Origin: CAVPJC01 sp963705155
Lineage (GTDB): Bacteria > Chloroflexota > Anaerolineae > Anaerolineales > UBA4823
Assembly (NCBI GenBank): GCA_963705155.1
Contig: CAVPJC010000013.1
Coordinates: 372,001 to 436,000, forward strand
Reading direction: 5' to 3'
Length of the DNA stretch: 64,000 nucleotides
Part shown: positions 55,690 to 64,000 of the stretch, one piece after another
Position numbering within the stretch: position 1 is the stretch's first letter
Layout: the number at the start of each line of letters is the position of its first letter
Made by a program: the position numbers and the translations under genes
Notes under the pieces: generated by a model
Database searches by the model: none
What the model saw: the letters and a program-made list of their open reading frames with translations, nothing else
Told to the model about the DNA's origin: nothing

Positions 55690-57034
55690 ATGCCACAGAC
55701 CAGAATAAGCTGTCCAAATTGCCGCCAACCGCTCATGGCGGATGTGGAACAACTTTTTGATGTAAATGCCGATCCTTCTGCCAAGCAAAAGCTGCTTTCG
55801 GGTGGCGTGAATGTGATTCAATGTCCGAACTGCGGATATCGCGGAAATCTGGCTACTCCATTGGTTTATCATGATGCTGACAAAGAATTGTTGCTCACTT
55901 TCTTCCCACCCGAAGTTGGTCTTAAACGAGATGATCAGGAAAGATTAATCGGGCAGTTGATTAACCAGGTGGTAAATAAGCTGCCTCAGGAAAAGCGTAA
56001 GGGTTATCTATTGCGACCGCAAAGTGTACTCACCCTTCAAGGATTGGTCGAGCGGGTTTTGGAGGCGGACGGTGTAACCAAGGAAATGCTCCAGGCTCAG
56101 CAGCAACGGCTCAATTTGCTTCAAAGATTGATGAGCGCTCCCGAGAATTCGCGAAGCGAACTTGCCCGTCAAGAGGATGCGATCATCGATTCTGGACTTT
56201 TTCACATTGATGAACCGCCTGATTGAAGCTGCTCTGATGAGCGAGGATAAGCAATCTGCTCAGCGTTTGGCCGACTTGCAAAAAACGCTTTTATCCGAGA
56301 CCACATTCGGGAAGAAATTGGATGAGCAATCTCGCGAGGTACAGGCAGCAATGGCTTCGCTGCAAGAAGCCGGAGAAGGGCTGACGCGTGAAAGATTATT
56401 GGATCTGGTCATTACAGCGCCCAACGATATCCGTTTGAGTGCATTGGTGAGTTTGGCGCGGCAGGGTATGGATTACACCTTTTTCCAACAGCTCAGTGAG
56501 CGCATTGACCGCGCCCGCGGCGATGGTCGATCCAGGCTGGTGAATTTACGGGAGCGTCTGTTGGAATTGACGCGGCAGGTGGACCAACAACTGGAAGAGC
56601 GGGCGGTCCAATCTCGGAAGTTGCTGGATGCGATCTTAAAAGCGCAGGATATTTCTCAGGCAACGATCGAGAGTTTGCCAGCCGTGGATGATTTCTTTTT
56701 GCGAGAGTTAAATGCAGCGTATGAAAATGCTCGCAAACAAAGCGACCTGGAGAAAATCGGTAAATTACAAAAGATTGTGGATGTCCTTAACCAGGCAAGC
56801 GCGCCCCCTCCTGAAGTCAGCCTGATTTAGGAGTTGGTCGATGCGCCAGATGATACGGCGCGGGGGAATCTCCTGGAGGCTAATCGCGAGCAGATCACAC
56901 TCGAATTCCTGGAAGCCCTGACCGCAATTGTTACACAGGTGGAGAACAGCGGGGATCAGGAATTGATAACCAGGTTAAAAACGATCCATCGTATGGCATT
57001 GCGTATTTCGATGGAAAATCAAATGCGGAAATAA
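55690..57034 (+). pseudogene. CpXC-domain zinc protein with helical tail (frame break and amber codon)
   Basis: About 448 residues if repaired. The N-terminal CpXC domain has ISCPNCRQPLMADVEQLFDV and VIQCPNCGYRGNLATPLVYH, four Cys for zinc. The rest is long, charged and helical. A break in the T5 run near 56200-56206 separates the first frame (ending DEPPD) from NRLIEAALMSEDKQSAQRLA. That second frame is then stopped by TAG at 56828-56830, but ELVDAPDDTARGNLLEANRE continues in the same frame to 57034 as natural sequence. CAG to TAG would explain it. Function unknown; it follows the kinase gene by 50 bases with a good AGGAGA site. Confidence 0.7.
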
Positions 57035-57035
57035 C

Positions 57036-57707
57036 CTAATCTTCTTGAGTGGGGTTTTCCAGGCGCAGACCATGACCACGCACGGTCATGATATAGATGT
57101 GCGTGGGGTCTAATCCCGCGAGACGGTCGTGTAAGCGGCGCACGAGTGCATCCAGCGCTTGTTCGGAAACGACAATAGCCTGTTCCTGCCCCCAAACGGT
57201 TTCGATGACGGTTGAGCGAGGAACCACCTGCCCCTGAGAATCGAACAGCACCTCAAGCATCTTGTATTGCGAGGCAGAGAGAGGTGGTAATACTTCCTGG
57301 TCGCCAACCCATACCCGGTGGGAGCGTTTTTCCAGCCTGAGCAAGGAATTTTTAGCCGTCATTGATTCCAGGTCATCGTCCAGCGGTAATGTGGCATCGG
57401 AACTGAGGTAGGTGAACCGCTGGGCAAGCGCAATCTGAATGCTATCGCCATCCTGCAAAATATAAGCCTGCTCCAATCGTTTGCCGTTGCAGTGAGTGCC
57501 ATTTTTACTGTTCAGGTCTTCGATAAGAATGCCATTTGAAGTGGCTGTCAGGCGAGCATGCTGTCGAGATACCTGGCGATCAGCAATTGTTATATTGCAG
57601 GCGGGATCGCGGCCGATAATGATTTTTCCCCACAACTGCCAGCGCTGTCCATTAAGCGGCCCAGCCTGAGCAATCAAGACGGGTAGGTCATCGCTCAGAT
57701 TTCCCAT
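57036..57707 (-). CDS. FHA-domain protein with C-terminal winged-helix (OmpR-type) domain
   Basis: 223 residues. The FHA domain (about 10-105) has IIIGRDPACNITIADRQVSR, HARL and LNSKNGTHCNGKRLE, the phosphothreonine-binding residues. Residues about 125-220 form a winged helix like PhoB effectors: PLSASQYKMLEVLFDSQGQV, VSEQALDALVRRLHDRLAGL and the wing MTVRGHGLRLENP. A FHA domain in place of a receiver implies that DNA binding is controlled by Ser/Thr phosphorylation. It is divergent from a Ser/Thr kinase gene with 77 bases between. Confidence 0.87.
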   Translation of the reverse strand: MGNLSDDLPVLIAQAGPLNGQRWQLWGKIIIGRDPACNITIADRQVSRQHARLTATSNGILIEDLNSKNGTHCNGKRLEQAYILQDGDSIQIALAQRFTYLSSDATLPLDDDLESMTAKNSLLRLEKRSHRVWVGDQEVLPPLSASQYKMLEVLFDSQGQVVPRSTVIETVWGQEQAIVVSEQALDALVRRLHDRLAGLDPTHIYIMTVRGHGLRLENPTQED

Positions 57708-57784
57708 GTTGGCGTCTCCACGTGTATAATATCATAAGATGTACGGGTTTGAAAGTTTAAGGGAAATCGCCGCAAAATCAAAGC

Positions 57785-58773
57785 ATGCCTACGCCGCTCA
57801 AAGCAGGAGAGGTTCTTAGAAACCGGTACAAAATAAAACGCATTATCGGTCAAGGGGGGATGGGGAGCATTTATCTTGCAGATGATCTCCGTCTCGAAGG
57901 TCGTCTATGTGCTCTCAAAGAAGTTGATCACGACCGTTCTCTGCCCACCGATTTGCTAAAACAGGCTCGCGACCAGTTCCTGCGCGAAGCGACAGTTTTG
58001 GCGCGCCTGGATCACCCTAATCTTCCCAAAGTGTCTGATTTCTTTTCCATCGGTGGGAAAGACTACCTGGTGATGGATTTTGTTCCCGGGAAGGATCTGC
58101 GAACATTAATGGTTGAAGCGCGCCAACGGAATACATTTCTTGCAGAACGTGAAGTTTTGGGTTGGGCCAACCAGCTCGCCGATGCACTGAGTTACTTGCA
58201 CAGCCAAAAACCACCCATACTACATCGCGACATCAAGCCGAGTAATCTTAAGGTGACGCCCAATGGGCTGCTCAAACTGGTGGATTTTGGCCTTGTGAAG
58301 ATCCTGGCTTCGGATGAAATGACGATTACGATCCTTCAAGGCCGCGGAACAGCGCTTTACACCCCGCTGGAACAATACGGGGGTGATTCGGGTCACACCG
58401 ATGCTCGCAGTGATGTATATGCTTTTGGCGCTACCCTCTACCATCTATTGACAGGCGCCCGGCCTATTGAGGCGCGCGAGCTTTTTTGAATCCTAATGCC
58501 TTGACACCTCCCCGCCAGTTAAATCCGGATATCAGCTTGCGAACCGAGCGGGCCGTATTGTGGGCAATGAACCTGCATCCCGAAGAACGGCCGGAGGATG
58601 TTGAGACTTTCCGGCAGGCATTACTGGGTGATTGGAACCCGGTGACCCGACCAAGGGCGCCTTTGCCATCACCTACATTGGCTGACCTGGTGTCATCACC
58701 CACTGAATTGGCTTTGATTGGTATCTCGGCAGGAATGGTTCTGCTCAGCCTGCTGCTTACCCTGGTACGCTAG
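57785..58773 (+). CDS. Membrane Ser/Thr protein kinase, Hanks type (frameshifted)
   Basis: About 329 residues. The kinase domain has IIGQGGMGSIYLADD (P-loop), CALKEVDHD with Lys45, ILHRDIKPSNLKVTPNG (catalytic loop), LVDFGLVKIL (DFG) and RSDVYAFGATLYHLLTG. The frame breaks in the T6 run near 58483-58488; the continuation TPPRQLNPDISLRTERAVLW completes the kinase lobe, and a single C-terminal membrane helix (LALIGISAGMVLLSLLLTLV) anchors it with the kinase inside. There is no PASTA tail. A TATAAT at 57725-57730 in the shared intergenic region may be its -10. The adjacent FHA regulator is a likely substrate. Confidence 0.88.
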
Positions 58774-61598
58774 GGATTGGCATGGGTTTTTGCCTGCATC
58801 TCACGCCAAACCCATGCCGCCAGCAATCCAATGCCGCATCCAGACAGGGTAACCATGACAACACCCCACCCAGAGTAATTGGCGAGTAGATTCTGCACGC
58901 CCGGAAAATCTAGAGCCAGTATGCTGTAAGCAGCTAATCCACCGATGAAGGCAAAGAAGCTGCTCCGCACTCCCCAGCGCACGTGTCCGAGGTAGGCGCC
59001 AAGTCGATAACTGATGAGAGCGACAATGAAGGTGAGCATCATGGCTACCAACCAGTCGGCAAGGTGAGGGCGAGCCGCAGGTGTGGAGTTCTGACTGAGG
59101 TCGGGTTCGGGGGTCAGGGTAGGCGGAGGGGTAGCGGTTGGAGTTTCAGTGGGCAGCAAGGTAGGGGTAGGTGTAGGACCGCCGCCGTTTTCAGCAGGTA
59201 TATCATACCGGAGAACCTCTGAAATCTTCGCCGGCTCAGCCTCAACGTGGATTTCCAGTGCGCCAGTGGAAGAGACCTGGATCGTCGTCCGGGCAATACC
59301 ATTGCGTGTAGACACAATCTGGGGCAGAGCACTCACTTCAGCATTGATCGATGTGATAAACTGCACCTGCGTCCCATCGGGAACGGGATGCCCGTTCCGA
59401 TCCAGAATGATACCAGTGCGGATATTTATTAAATCGCCAACTCGATACGCGGGTAAGGGTTCTGGTTGTAGTGTGAGGGTAGGTGTTGTGGGAGCCTCGG
59501 GTTGAGGAATGTCGAGTAATAACGGAATGATCTGGGCTGGATCAGGTGTGGTTGCTGTGAACAGGTCGTACCCCACACCCGGAACCGAAATGGGCAGGCT
59601 GCCTGAAGGACGCAATTCCTGGAAGAGAATTCGGGCGGCAACATCGATGAAACTAGGGCCTTTGCTGTACAGGCCGTAGTAGGCTGTCAGTTTGCTGATA
59701 TTGGTGGCATCCAGGTAAGATGGGGCATTGAAAGCGAAGACGATCAAGTTCTTCTGTTGAAATAGATCCAAGCGTTCATTCAAAAATCGATCGAGTGCCA
59801 CAGACGATGGAGTAGCCTGCCGGACATTGAGCATGGCGAATATGATCCAATCTGCCCGGCGCAATTCGCGCTCCATTTGGAAGGAATCGGGGTCATTATC
59901 TAGCAGGGCAAGCAAATCGTCATATGAAAAAGATTTCAATAAGGCTGGCGTGACCTGACCAGTCGCCTGTGGACCATAGAGGCGTAAAACAGCAAGTTGA
60001 AATGAGTCAACATTGAGCGAGGTCTGTTCTTCGCAACGACTGCATTGTTTCGAAAAACGCGTGTCTGTGATAAAGACGATCCGATCGGTTCGATCGGGCG
60101 GCTCAGGGATGGCATTGTCAATTTCTGTGGTTGATGGACTGATGAGCGTTGCGGCTTCACGTGCTATATCAAAGGCAATCTGGCTGGATATGCCAATTGT
60201 TGCGGCTGCATCTAAAGCGGGGATTGTATTATTCAATGAAAATGTTCCGTACAAGTGGGATTTCAATTGTAAGATACGCAGGACAGCTTGGTCAACACGC
60301 TGGGCAAAGGCTGGATCTTCCCGATATTTCTGAGCAAAAAATTGGATGATTTTGATGGCTGTCGTGTAGGCATCGGGATCATCGCTGGAGGTAATGTTAC
60401 CCAGGAAGAGGAGATCGTTCCCTGCCAGGAAAGCGTTGAGGGAGACACGCCTTGCGTCGAAAGGCTGTTCTGGATTCGTGATCTCATAAAAGCGGCGCAC
60501 AGCGCGGCTGCCCAGATCATCGCTGATCATGACACCGCCGTTATTCCGCCAGGTAGTAAGGGGCGGCAGGCTCATCAACAGATTGAATGCTTGCTGGTCA
60601 AAGCTCACCGGTCGGGTTGTAGCGCGAATATTGCCCTGAAAGCCCTGATAACGGATATGAGAGGCCAGCAATGCATCGGCAGCGGCTTCGGGACTTGGCG
60701 CGTTGCCTGTAACATCGAAGAACGGCGCAAGGTCGAAGTTTTGCAATTGATCCAGTGATTTTCGTACTGTGGCCATTTCTTCTTCAGGGACGCGATCAGC
60801 ACCCCCAATCCCGGGGAAGTTGCGGGCGGCAACGGCGACTTTCCCATTACTACCCTGGTGAACACCGGTAATGTAAGCATGCCCCATCAATCCAACCCAA
60901 AATGGGTCGCCTCCGAAAGTGCGGCTTCCCAGGCCGCTGCCCCCTTCGGGGAGAGTAGTTTCCAACACATCCAGGGACGGGCCGAACAATAAATTGATGC
61001 CAAGTGCGGATAATTCTTGTCCCAGGATGCTACCGGCCTGCCTGGCAAGCTCAGGATTCCAAGTCGCCCCAATGGCCATCTGGTTGGGGAGAGGGGTGAC
61101 ACCATTCAGGATCTGGTCATAAGGAGCGCCATCGCCTTGTTGGGATACCGCTATGAAAAGGGGGATGAAATTGGGAATAAATGTGTCCCCGCTCAGAGGA
61201 TTAGTGTGCTGTTGTTGAGAATTCGACCATCGATTGAGCTGTATCTGCCGGTTCATGGAAATGATTTGGTTGAGAGCGTCTGAACCGGCTGTGAAGTTAT
61301 CGTTGGCTGCCGAGAGCGCCACACCTCCGATGTGGTAGTTTACGATCAGATCGTAGATGGACGTTTCCTGGGTCGTGTCAATGCCTTGAAAATTAAAAAT
61401 GAATATTTGCCCAACACGCTCTTCCGGGGTGAGTTTTTGGAGCAATAGGTCAGCTTGCTGGCGGGTTGAGGCTTCTTGTCGTTGAGGAGCAGCGCGGCCA
61501 GATAAGGGCAGAACTAACTGAGCCGCGATCAGCAGGAGCAAGAACAAGCGCTTCAGCAGTAAAAACACGTGTGGACGTGAGTTGAACGCCCTGCTCAT
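58770..61598 (-). CDS. GH3-like membrane protein with degenerate catalytic motif and Ig-like domain
   Basis: 942 residues. The signal or anchor helix LLLLIAAQLVLPLSG is followed by a GH3 N-terminal barrel (LLQKLTPEERVGQIFIFNFQ, ALGINLLFGPSLDV, NNGGVMISDDLGSRAVRRFY with the nucleophile Asp). The NagZ motif KHFPGHGD...DSH is altered to RNFPGIGGADRVPEEE, so the substrate-binding Lys-His and the acid/base Asp-His pair are missing. A GH3 C-terminal-like domain follows, then an Ig-like domain (NGHPVPDGTQVQFITSINAE), a Thr/Pro linker and three C-terminal membrane helices. ATG 61598 overlaps the upstream stop as ATGA; the longer frame reads the neighbouring gene. It may be a weak or non-enzymatic glycan-binding protein at the cell surface. 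Confidence 0.8.
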   Translation of the reverse strand: MSRAFNSRPHVFLLLKRLFLLLLIAAQLVLPLSGRAAPQRQEASTRQQADLLLQKLTPEERVGQIFIFNFQGIDTTQETSIYDLIVNYHIGGVALSAANDNFTAGSDALNQIISMNRQIQLNRWSNSQQQHTNPLSGDTFIPNFIPLFIAVSQQGDGAPYDQILNGVTPLPNQMAIGATWNPELARQAGSILGQELSALGINLLFGPSLDVLETTLPEGGSGLGSRTFGGDPFWVGLMGHAYITGVHQGSNGKVAVAARNFPGIGGADRVPEEEMATVRKSLDQLQNFDLAPFFDVTGNAPSPEAAADALLASHIRYQGFQGNIRATTRPVSFDQQAFNLLMSLPPLTTWRNNGGVMISDDLGSRAVRRFYEITNPEQPFDARRVSLNAFLAGNDLLFLGNITSSDDPDAYTTAIKIIQFFAQKYREDPAFAQRVDQAVLRILQLKSHLYGTFSLNNTIPALDAAATIGISSQIAFDIAREAATLISPSTTEIDNAIPEPPDRTDRIVFITDTRFSKQCSRCEEQTSLNVDSFQLAVLRLYGPQATGQVTPALLKSFSYDDLLALLDNDPDSFQMERELRRADWIIFAMLNVRQATPSSVALDRFLNERLDLFQQKNLIVFAFNAPSYLDATNISKLTAYYGLYSKGPSFIDVAARILFQELRPSGSLPISVPGVGYDLFTATTPDPAQIIPLLLDIPQPEAPTTPTLTLQPEPLPAYRVGDLINIRTGIILDRNGHPVPDGTQVQFITSINAEVSALPQIVSTRNGIARTTIQVSSTGALEIHVEAEPAKISEVLRYDIPAENGGGPTPTPTLLPTETPTATPPPTLTPEPDLSQNSTPAARPHLADWLVAMMLTFIVALISYRLGAYLGHVRWGVRSSFFAFIGGLAAYSILALDFPGVQNLLANYSGWGVVMVTLSGCGIGLLAAWVWREMQAKTHANP

Positions 61599-62422
61599 TG
61601 CCTCTCGCTCTCCAGAATGGTGTGGAGCAACTGGCGACGCTCTGAGCCGCTGAGTGTCTCGAGGCGGCGAATCTCCAAGGGATCGATTTCGTGGCGAAGC
61701 AGGTACAATTCTTCGGATGTAGGCAGGGGGGTTTCGCAAACCCGGGGTGAAATTTCAAGTTTGAAACCGGTACGACCCTGAATGTGTTCAATCGTCGTGC
61801 CTCTGTGGTAGCTTGTCAAGCGCAGGCGGCCATTTAGAAAATCGAACACACCCAGATCTGTAATCAGACCGCGCGGGCCAGCGCCGTGAGACCGCTGAGG
61901 TGAATGACCCAATCCAGAACGGACATCCAATTGTTCAACAAAGGTGAGACGGGAATGTCGTGGAACATACATGTAAATATTGTTCATAAAGGTTGTCACA
62001 TCTGGAATTCCACCGCTGCCTGGCAGGCGAAGGCGTGGTTTACGGCGACCAAGCTCCAGGTAATCTTTTCCGAAAGCGATATTGTTGAAATTGCCAAAAG
62101 GGTCCACCTGTGCTGGGCGAAAGAACTCCTTAGGGCGTAATGTGGGGAGAACATCGGCGGCAGCCCGGGCAAATCCCACGCGGCATAATGATTGATCCAA
62201 CCACAGGCTTTCGATATGTTTCAGCCCGAGGGGAGCCGGATACCTGCACATGCCCTGCCCGATGGCAGATGCAAAATACAAATTGGGAGCGTGCGTCCGG
62301 CGAGCCAGAAGATAACCGGCGGCGACCATGGGGGTGGCAATACCCTGGGCCACCGCCTCCCCATTTTCGATCGTACGGGCAATACAGACCACCATCATCT
62401 CTTCTGGAGTGATATTTTCCAC
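61595..62422 (-). CDS. CoA-transferase family I beta-type subunit
   Basis: About 275 residues. ITPEEMMVVCIARTIENGEA and IATPMVAAGYLLARRTHAPN, then PAQVDPFGNFNNIAFGKDY and RLRLPGSGGIPDVTTFMNN, match the glutaconate CoA-transferase beta / IpdB-like group. It contains no recognised catalytic Glu of the classical SENG kind. These enzymes are normally heterodimers, but no alpha-subunit gene is beside it: the upstream gene is a glycerophosphodiesterase. GTG 62422 is preferred because GGGAGG lies six bases upstream; a GTG at 62446 is also in frame. The stop overlaps the GH3-like gene. Confidence 0.8.
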   Translation of the reverse strand: MENITPEEMMVVCIARTIENGEAVAQGIATPMVAAGYLLARRTHAPNLYFASAIGQGMCRYPAPLGLKHIESLWLDQSLCRVGFARAAADVLPTLRPKEFFRPAQVDPFGNFNNIAFGKDYLELGRRKPRLRLPGSGGIPDVTTFMNNIYMYVPRHSRLTFVEQLDVRSGLGHSPQRSHGAGPRGLITDLGVFDFLNGRLRLTSYHRGTTIEHIQGRTGFKLEISPRVCETPLPTSEELYLLRHEIDPLEIRRLETLSGSERRQLLHTILESERQ

Positions 62423-62452
62423 GCTAGCCCTCCCGGTTGTCTGCACAAAGGT

Positions 62453-63238
62453 TCATGCCCGGCGGCTGCTTTCTTTTTGTTTTTGTGCTTTGCCAGCCAC
62501 AACCTGCCGGGCGAGGACCGGGTCATCGGTGAAGAGACCATCTACCCCGAGCTCCAACATTTTCTTGAAGTCTTCGGCTTTGTTGACTGTATAAACAAAA
62601 ACCTTGCAACCACGCCGGTGGACACGTTGAACCAGCTGCAGGGTGGTGTCCTCGAAATAGGGATGAAGCGCCTGGTATCGTATGAGATGGCCGAGGGGTG
62701 AACGCGGCAGGGCGCCGCTGCCCTTCCACCAGCACAGCAAACCAATGGGTACCTCGGGTAGCTGGCGGCGGGCGCGCAGCAGTGCGATAGGGCTAAATGA
62801 TGAGAAAATAACCCGCTTTGCCAGGTTGTGTTTTTTGACGACAGCAGCCACTTTTTCGGGCAGGTCGTCGAATAAGGACGCATAATTGGTGAGCTCAACA
62901 TTGATAAACGTTTTTTGACCGACGGCTTCAAAAACCTCATCAAGTGTAGGTATCTTTTCGCCTCGAAATGCTACGTCAAAGTGACTACCGGCATCGAGCA
63001 GGCGCATATCTTCCAGTGAAGTTTTACCTACCTGGCCTTGAACACCGGTTGTGCGCTCGAGTGTCTGGTCGTGGAAAATTACGATATGTCCATCGGCTGT
63101 CAATTTGGCATCCAATTCGATAGCATCTGCTCCCTGGCGAACGGCCAGCTCGAAAGAAGAAATAGTGTTTTCTGGAGCATATGCGCTTGCGCCACGGTGC
63201 GCAAAGATTGTTGGTGTAGGGAGTTCCGAGAATATCAT
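62453..63238 (-). CDS. Glycerophosphodiester phosphodiesterase
   Basis: 261 residues, no signal peptide. It has FAHRGASAYAPENTISSFEL, GADAIELDAKLTADGHIVIF and HDQTLERTTG, the metal-binding and catalytic residues of GDPD enzymes (HRG, ExD, HD). The C-terminus KVFVYTVNKAEDFKKMLELG with GLFTDDP is typical. It cleaves glycerophosphodiesters to glycerol-3-phosphate plus alcohol, probably in lipid turnover. It starts just one base after the AAA ATPase stop on the minus strand. Confidence 0.9.
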   Translation of the reverse strand: MIFSELPTPTIFAHRGASAYAPENTISSFELAVRQGADAIELDAKLTADGHIVIFHDQTLERTTGVQGQVGKTSLEDMRLLDAGSHFDVAFRGEKIPTLDEVFEAVGQKTFINVELTNYASLFDDLPEKVAAVVKKHNLAKRVIFSSFSPIALLRARRQLPEVPIGLLCWWKGSGALPRSPLGHLIRYQALHPYFEDTTLQLVQRVHRRGCKVFVYTVNKAEDFKKMLELGVDGLFTDDPVLARQVVAGKAQKQKESSRRA

Positions 63239-63239
63239 G

Positions 63240-64000
63240 CTATAACTCCACGAAATAAGACTCGGCAGCGCGGTCGATCAGATCACGCGTCATGGCTGGT
63301 TCGGTCGTTAAATACCGGGCAATATCAAGAATCTGGTCGCACAGGTCACGCGGATGGGATGCCCGCAGTTTCCGGTTGCGTTTTATGTACCACTCCTGGA
63401 GCAGGTAAGCCAATCCCTGATCGCTGTACGTTACTCCTTTGGAAGCAGCCACCCGCCGGAAAATTTCCCGGTATTCTTCGTAGTTGGGATCCCCGATCTC
63501 GATTTTGTGGCGCAGACGGCGTAGAAAGGCCTCGTCTACCAGGTCTCGCGGGGGTAGATTGGTAGAGAACACGACCAATACATCGAACGGAACCTCCACC
63601 TTCCGGCCGGTGTGCAAGGTGAGGTAGTCGATGCGGTTCTCGAGCGGCACGATCCAACGGTTGAGAAGATCTCTCGGTCGAACTTGCTGGCGGCCAAAAT
63701 CGTCGATGAGTAGAATGCCTCCGTTTGCTTTTACTTGAAATGGGGCTTCATAGAATTTGTTGACATCATCGAAAACCAGATCCAGACCCGCCATGTTGAG
63801 CTCACCGCCAACAACAATGAATGGACGGCGAATACGTACCCAGCGTGGGTCACGGCGGGCGCCGCTGCGGAGGGCGCCGGTGCCCATAGGATTGCTGTCC
63901 TCATCTTTAGCAAGCTGGTGGTTGACCGAATCATAAAGCTTGACAACCTGTCCATCGATATAGATCGCATAGGGTATATACATGCTTTCCCGCAGGATCA
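63240..64000 (-). CDS. AAA-type ATPase, C-terminal part
   Basis: The frame is open to the window edge, so the N-terminus and the Walker A region are missing; at least 253 residues are visible. Present are IDGQVVKLYDSVNHQ, VFDDVNKFYEAPFQVKANGG, the Walker B ILLIDDFGRQQVRPRDLLNR, sensor-1 VVFSTNLPPRDLVDEAFLRR and an arginine-rich end LRRLRHKIEIGD, followed by a helical lid ending RAAESYFVEL. This is a MoxR/ClpX-like AAA family seen in Chloroflexota; the role is unknown. ATG 63983 is a possible internal start but the frame continues upstream. Confidence 0.78.
   Translation of the reverse strand, partial: ILRESMYIPYAIYIDGQVVKLYDSVNHQLAKDEDSNPMGTGALRSGARRDPRWVRIRRPFIVVGGELNMAGLDLVFDDVNKFYEAPFQVKANGGILLIDDFGRQQVRPRDLLNRWIVPLENRIDYLTLHTGRKVEVPFDVLVVFSTNLPPRDLVDEAFLRRLRHKIEIGDPNYEEYREIFRRVAASKGVTYSDQGLAYLLQEWYIKRNRKLRASHPRDLCDQILDIARYLTTEPAMTRDLIDRAAESYFVEL

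Noticed and set aside
1..64000. CRISPR arrays, tRNA or rRNA genes, phage or integrative-element attachment sites
   Set aside because: No regularly spaced repeats, no tRNA T-loop with matching acceptor arms and no integrase gene were found on reading through the window.

Overview
The window looks like a chromosomal segment of an anaerobic member of the Chloroflexota, most likely class Anaerolineae. The basis is indirect: several membrane-anchored or lipoprotein genes with long Thr/Pro linkers, a VorB-type 2-oxoacid:ferredoxin oxidoreductase, pyruvate phosphate dikinase, a GH13-rich maltodextrin locus and a large number of sensor kinases. No rRNA, tRNA or CRISPR array was seen, and no stretch over about 300 bases lacks a gene.

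Layout. 1-4.6 kb: end of a DUF4230 protein, a LipM-type octanoyl/lipoate transferase, a Thr/Pro-rich membrane protein and a DapA-family aldolase. 4.7-19.7 kb: a carbohydrate locus with a ROK regulator behind a strong promoter, a maltose-type ABC importer (MalE carrying an extra X25 domain, MalF, MalG), an FG-GAP/UnbV protein that appears fused through a transmembrane hairpin to a diheme (MauG/cytochrome c peroxidase) domain, three GH13 amylases (two without signal peptides, one lipoprotein) and a CBM48-like esterase. 19.7-26 kb: SNase-like nuclease, an orphan sugar-binding lipoprotein, the vor/kor operon and two tandem GerMN-like lipoproteins. 26-32 kb (minus strand): a complete ECF transporter (two ATPases, T, S) and ppdK. 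32-40 kb: an IS1-family element with target duplication, an ArsR operon with a methyltransferase, a Pit phosphate transporter, rplU-rpmA-rpmE, an IS1182-family element and a broken second transposase. 40-45.6 kb: two NAL1-like protease-fold genes, a PIG-L deacetylase, tdk, hpt and a CCA/poly(A) nucleotidyltransferase. 45.7-58.8 kb: a signalling block with response regulators, three histidine kinases, a double-HTH regulator, a TPR protein, acetyltransferase, lipase, class III aminotransferase, a CpXC zinc protein and a divergent FHA-winged-helix regulator / Ser-Thr kinase pair. 58.8-64 kb (minus strand): a degenerate GH3-like membrane protein, a CoA-transferase beta subunit, a glycerophosphodiesterase and an AAA ATPase cut by the window edge.

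More than twenty otherwise well-conserved genes are interrupted by single-base frame changes. Both halves of each keep intact motifs and the indels often lie in short homopolymers. The most economical reading is uncorrected sequencing or assembly error, not gene decay, so I give the inferred full gene extents and mark approximate break points. One frameshift is almost certainly real: the A7 slippery site in the IS1 transposase.

The most interesting candidates are the UnbV-membrane-peroxidase fusion inside the maltodextrin operon, the X25-tagged maltose-binding protein, the ribosomal protein L31 extended by an RNA-polymerase-alpha-CTD-like domain, the NAL1-like protein whose catalytic serine is phenylalanine, and the stand-alone receiver with Asn at the phosphorylation site.
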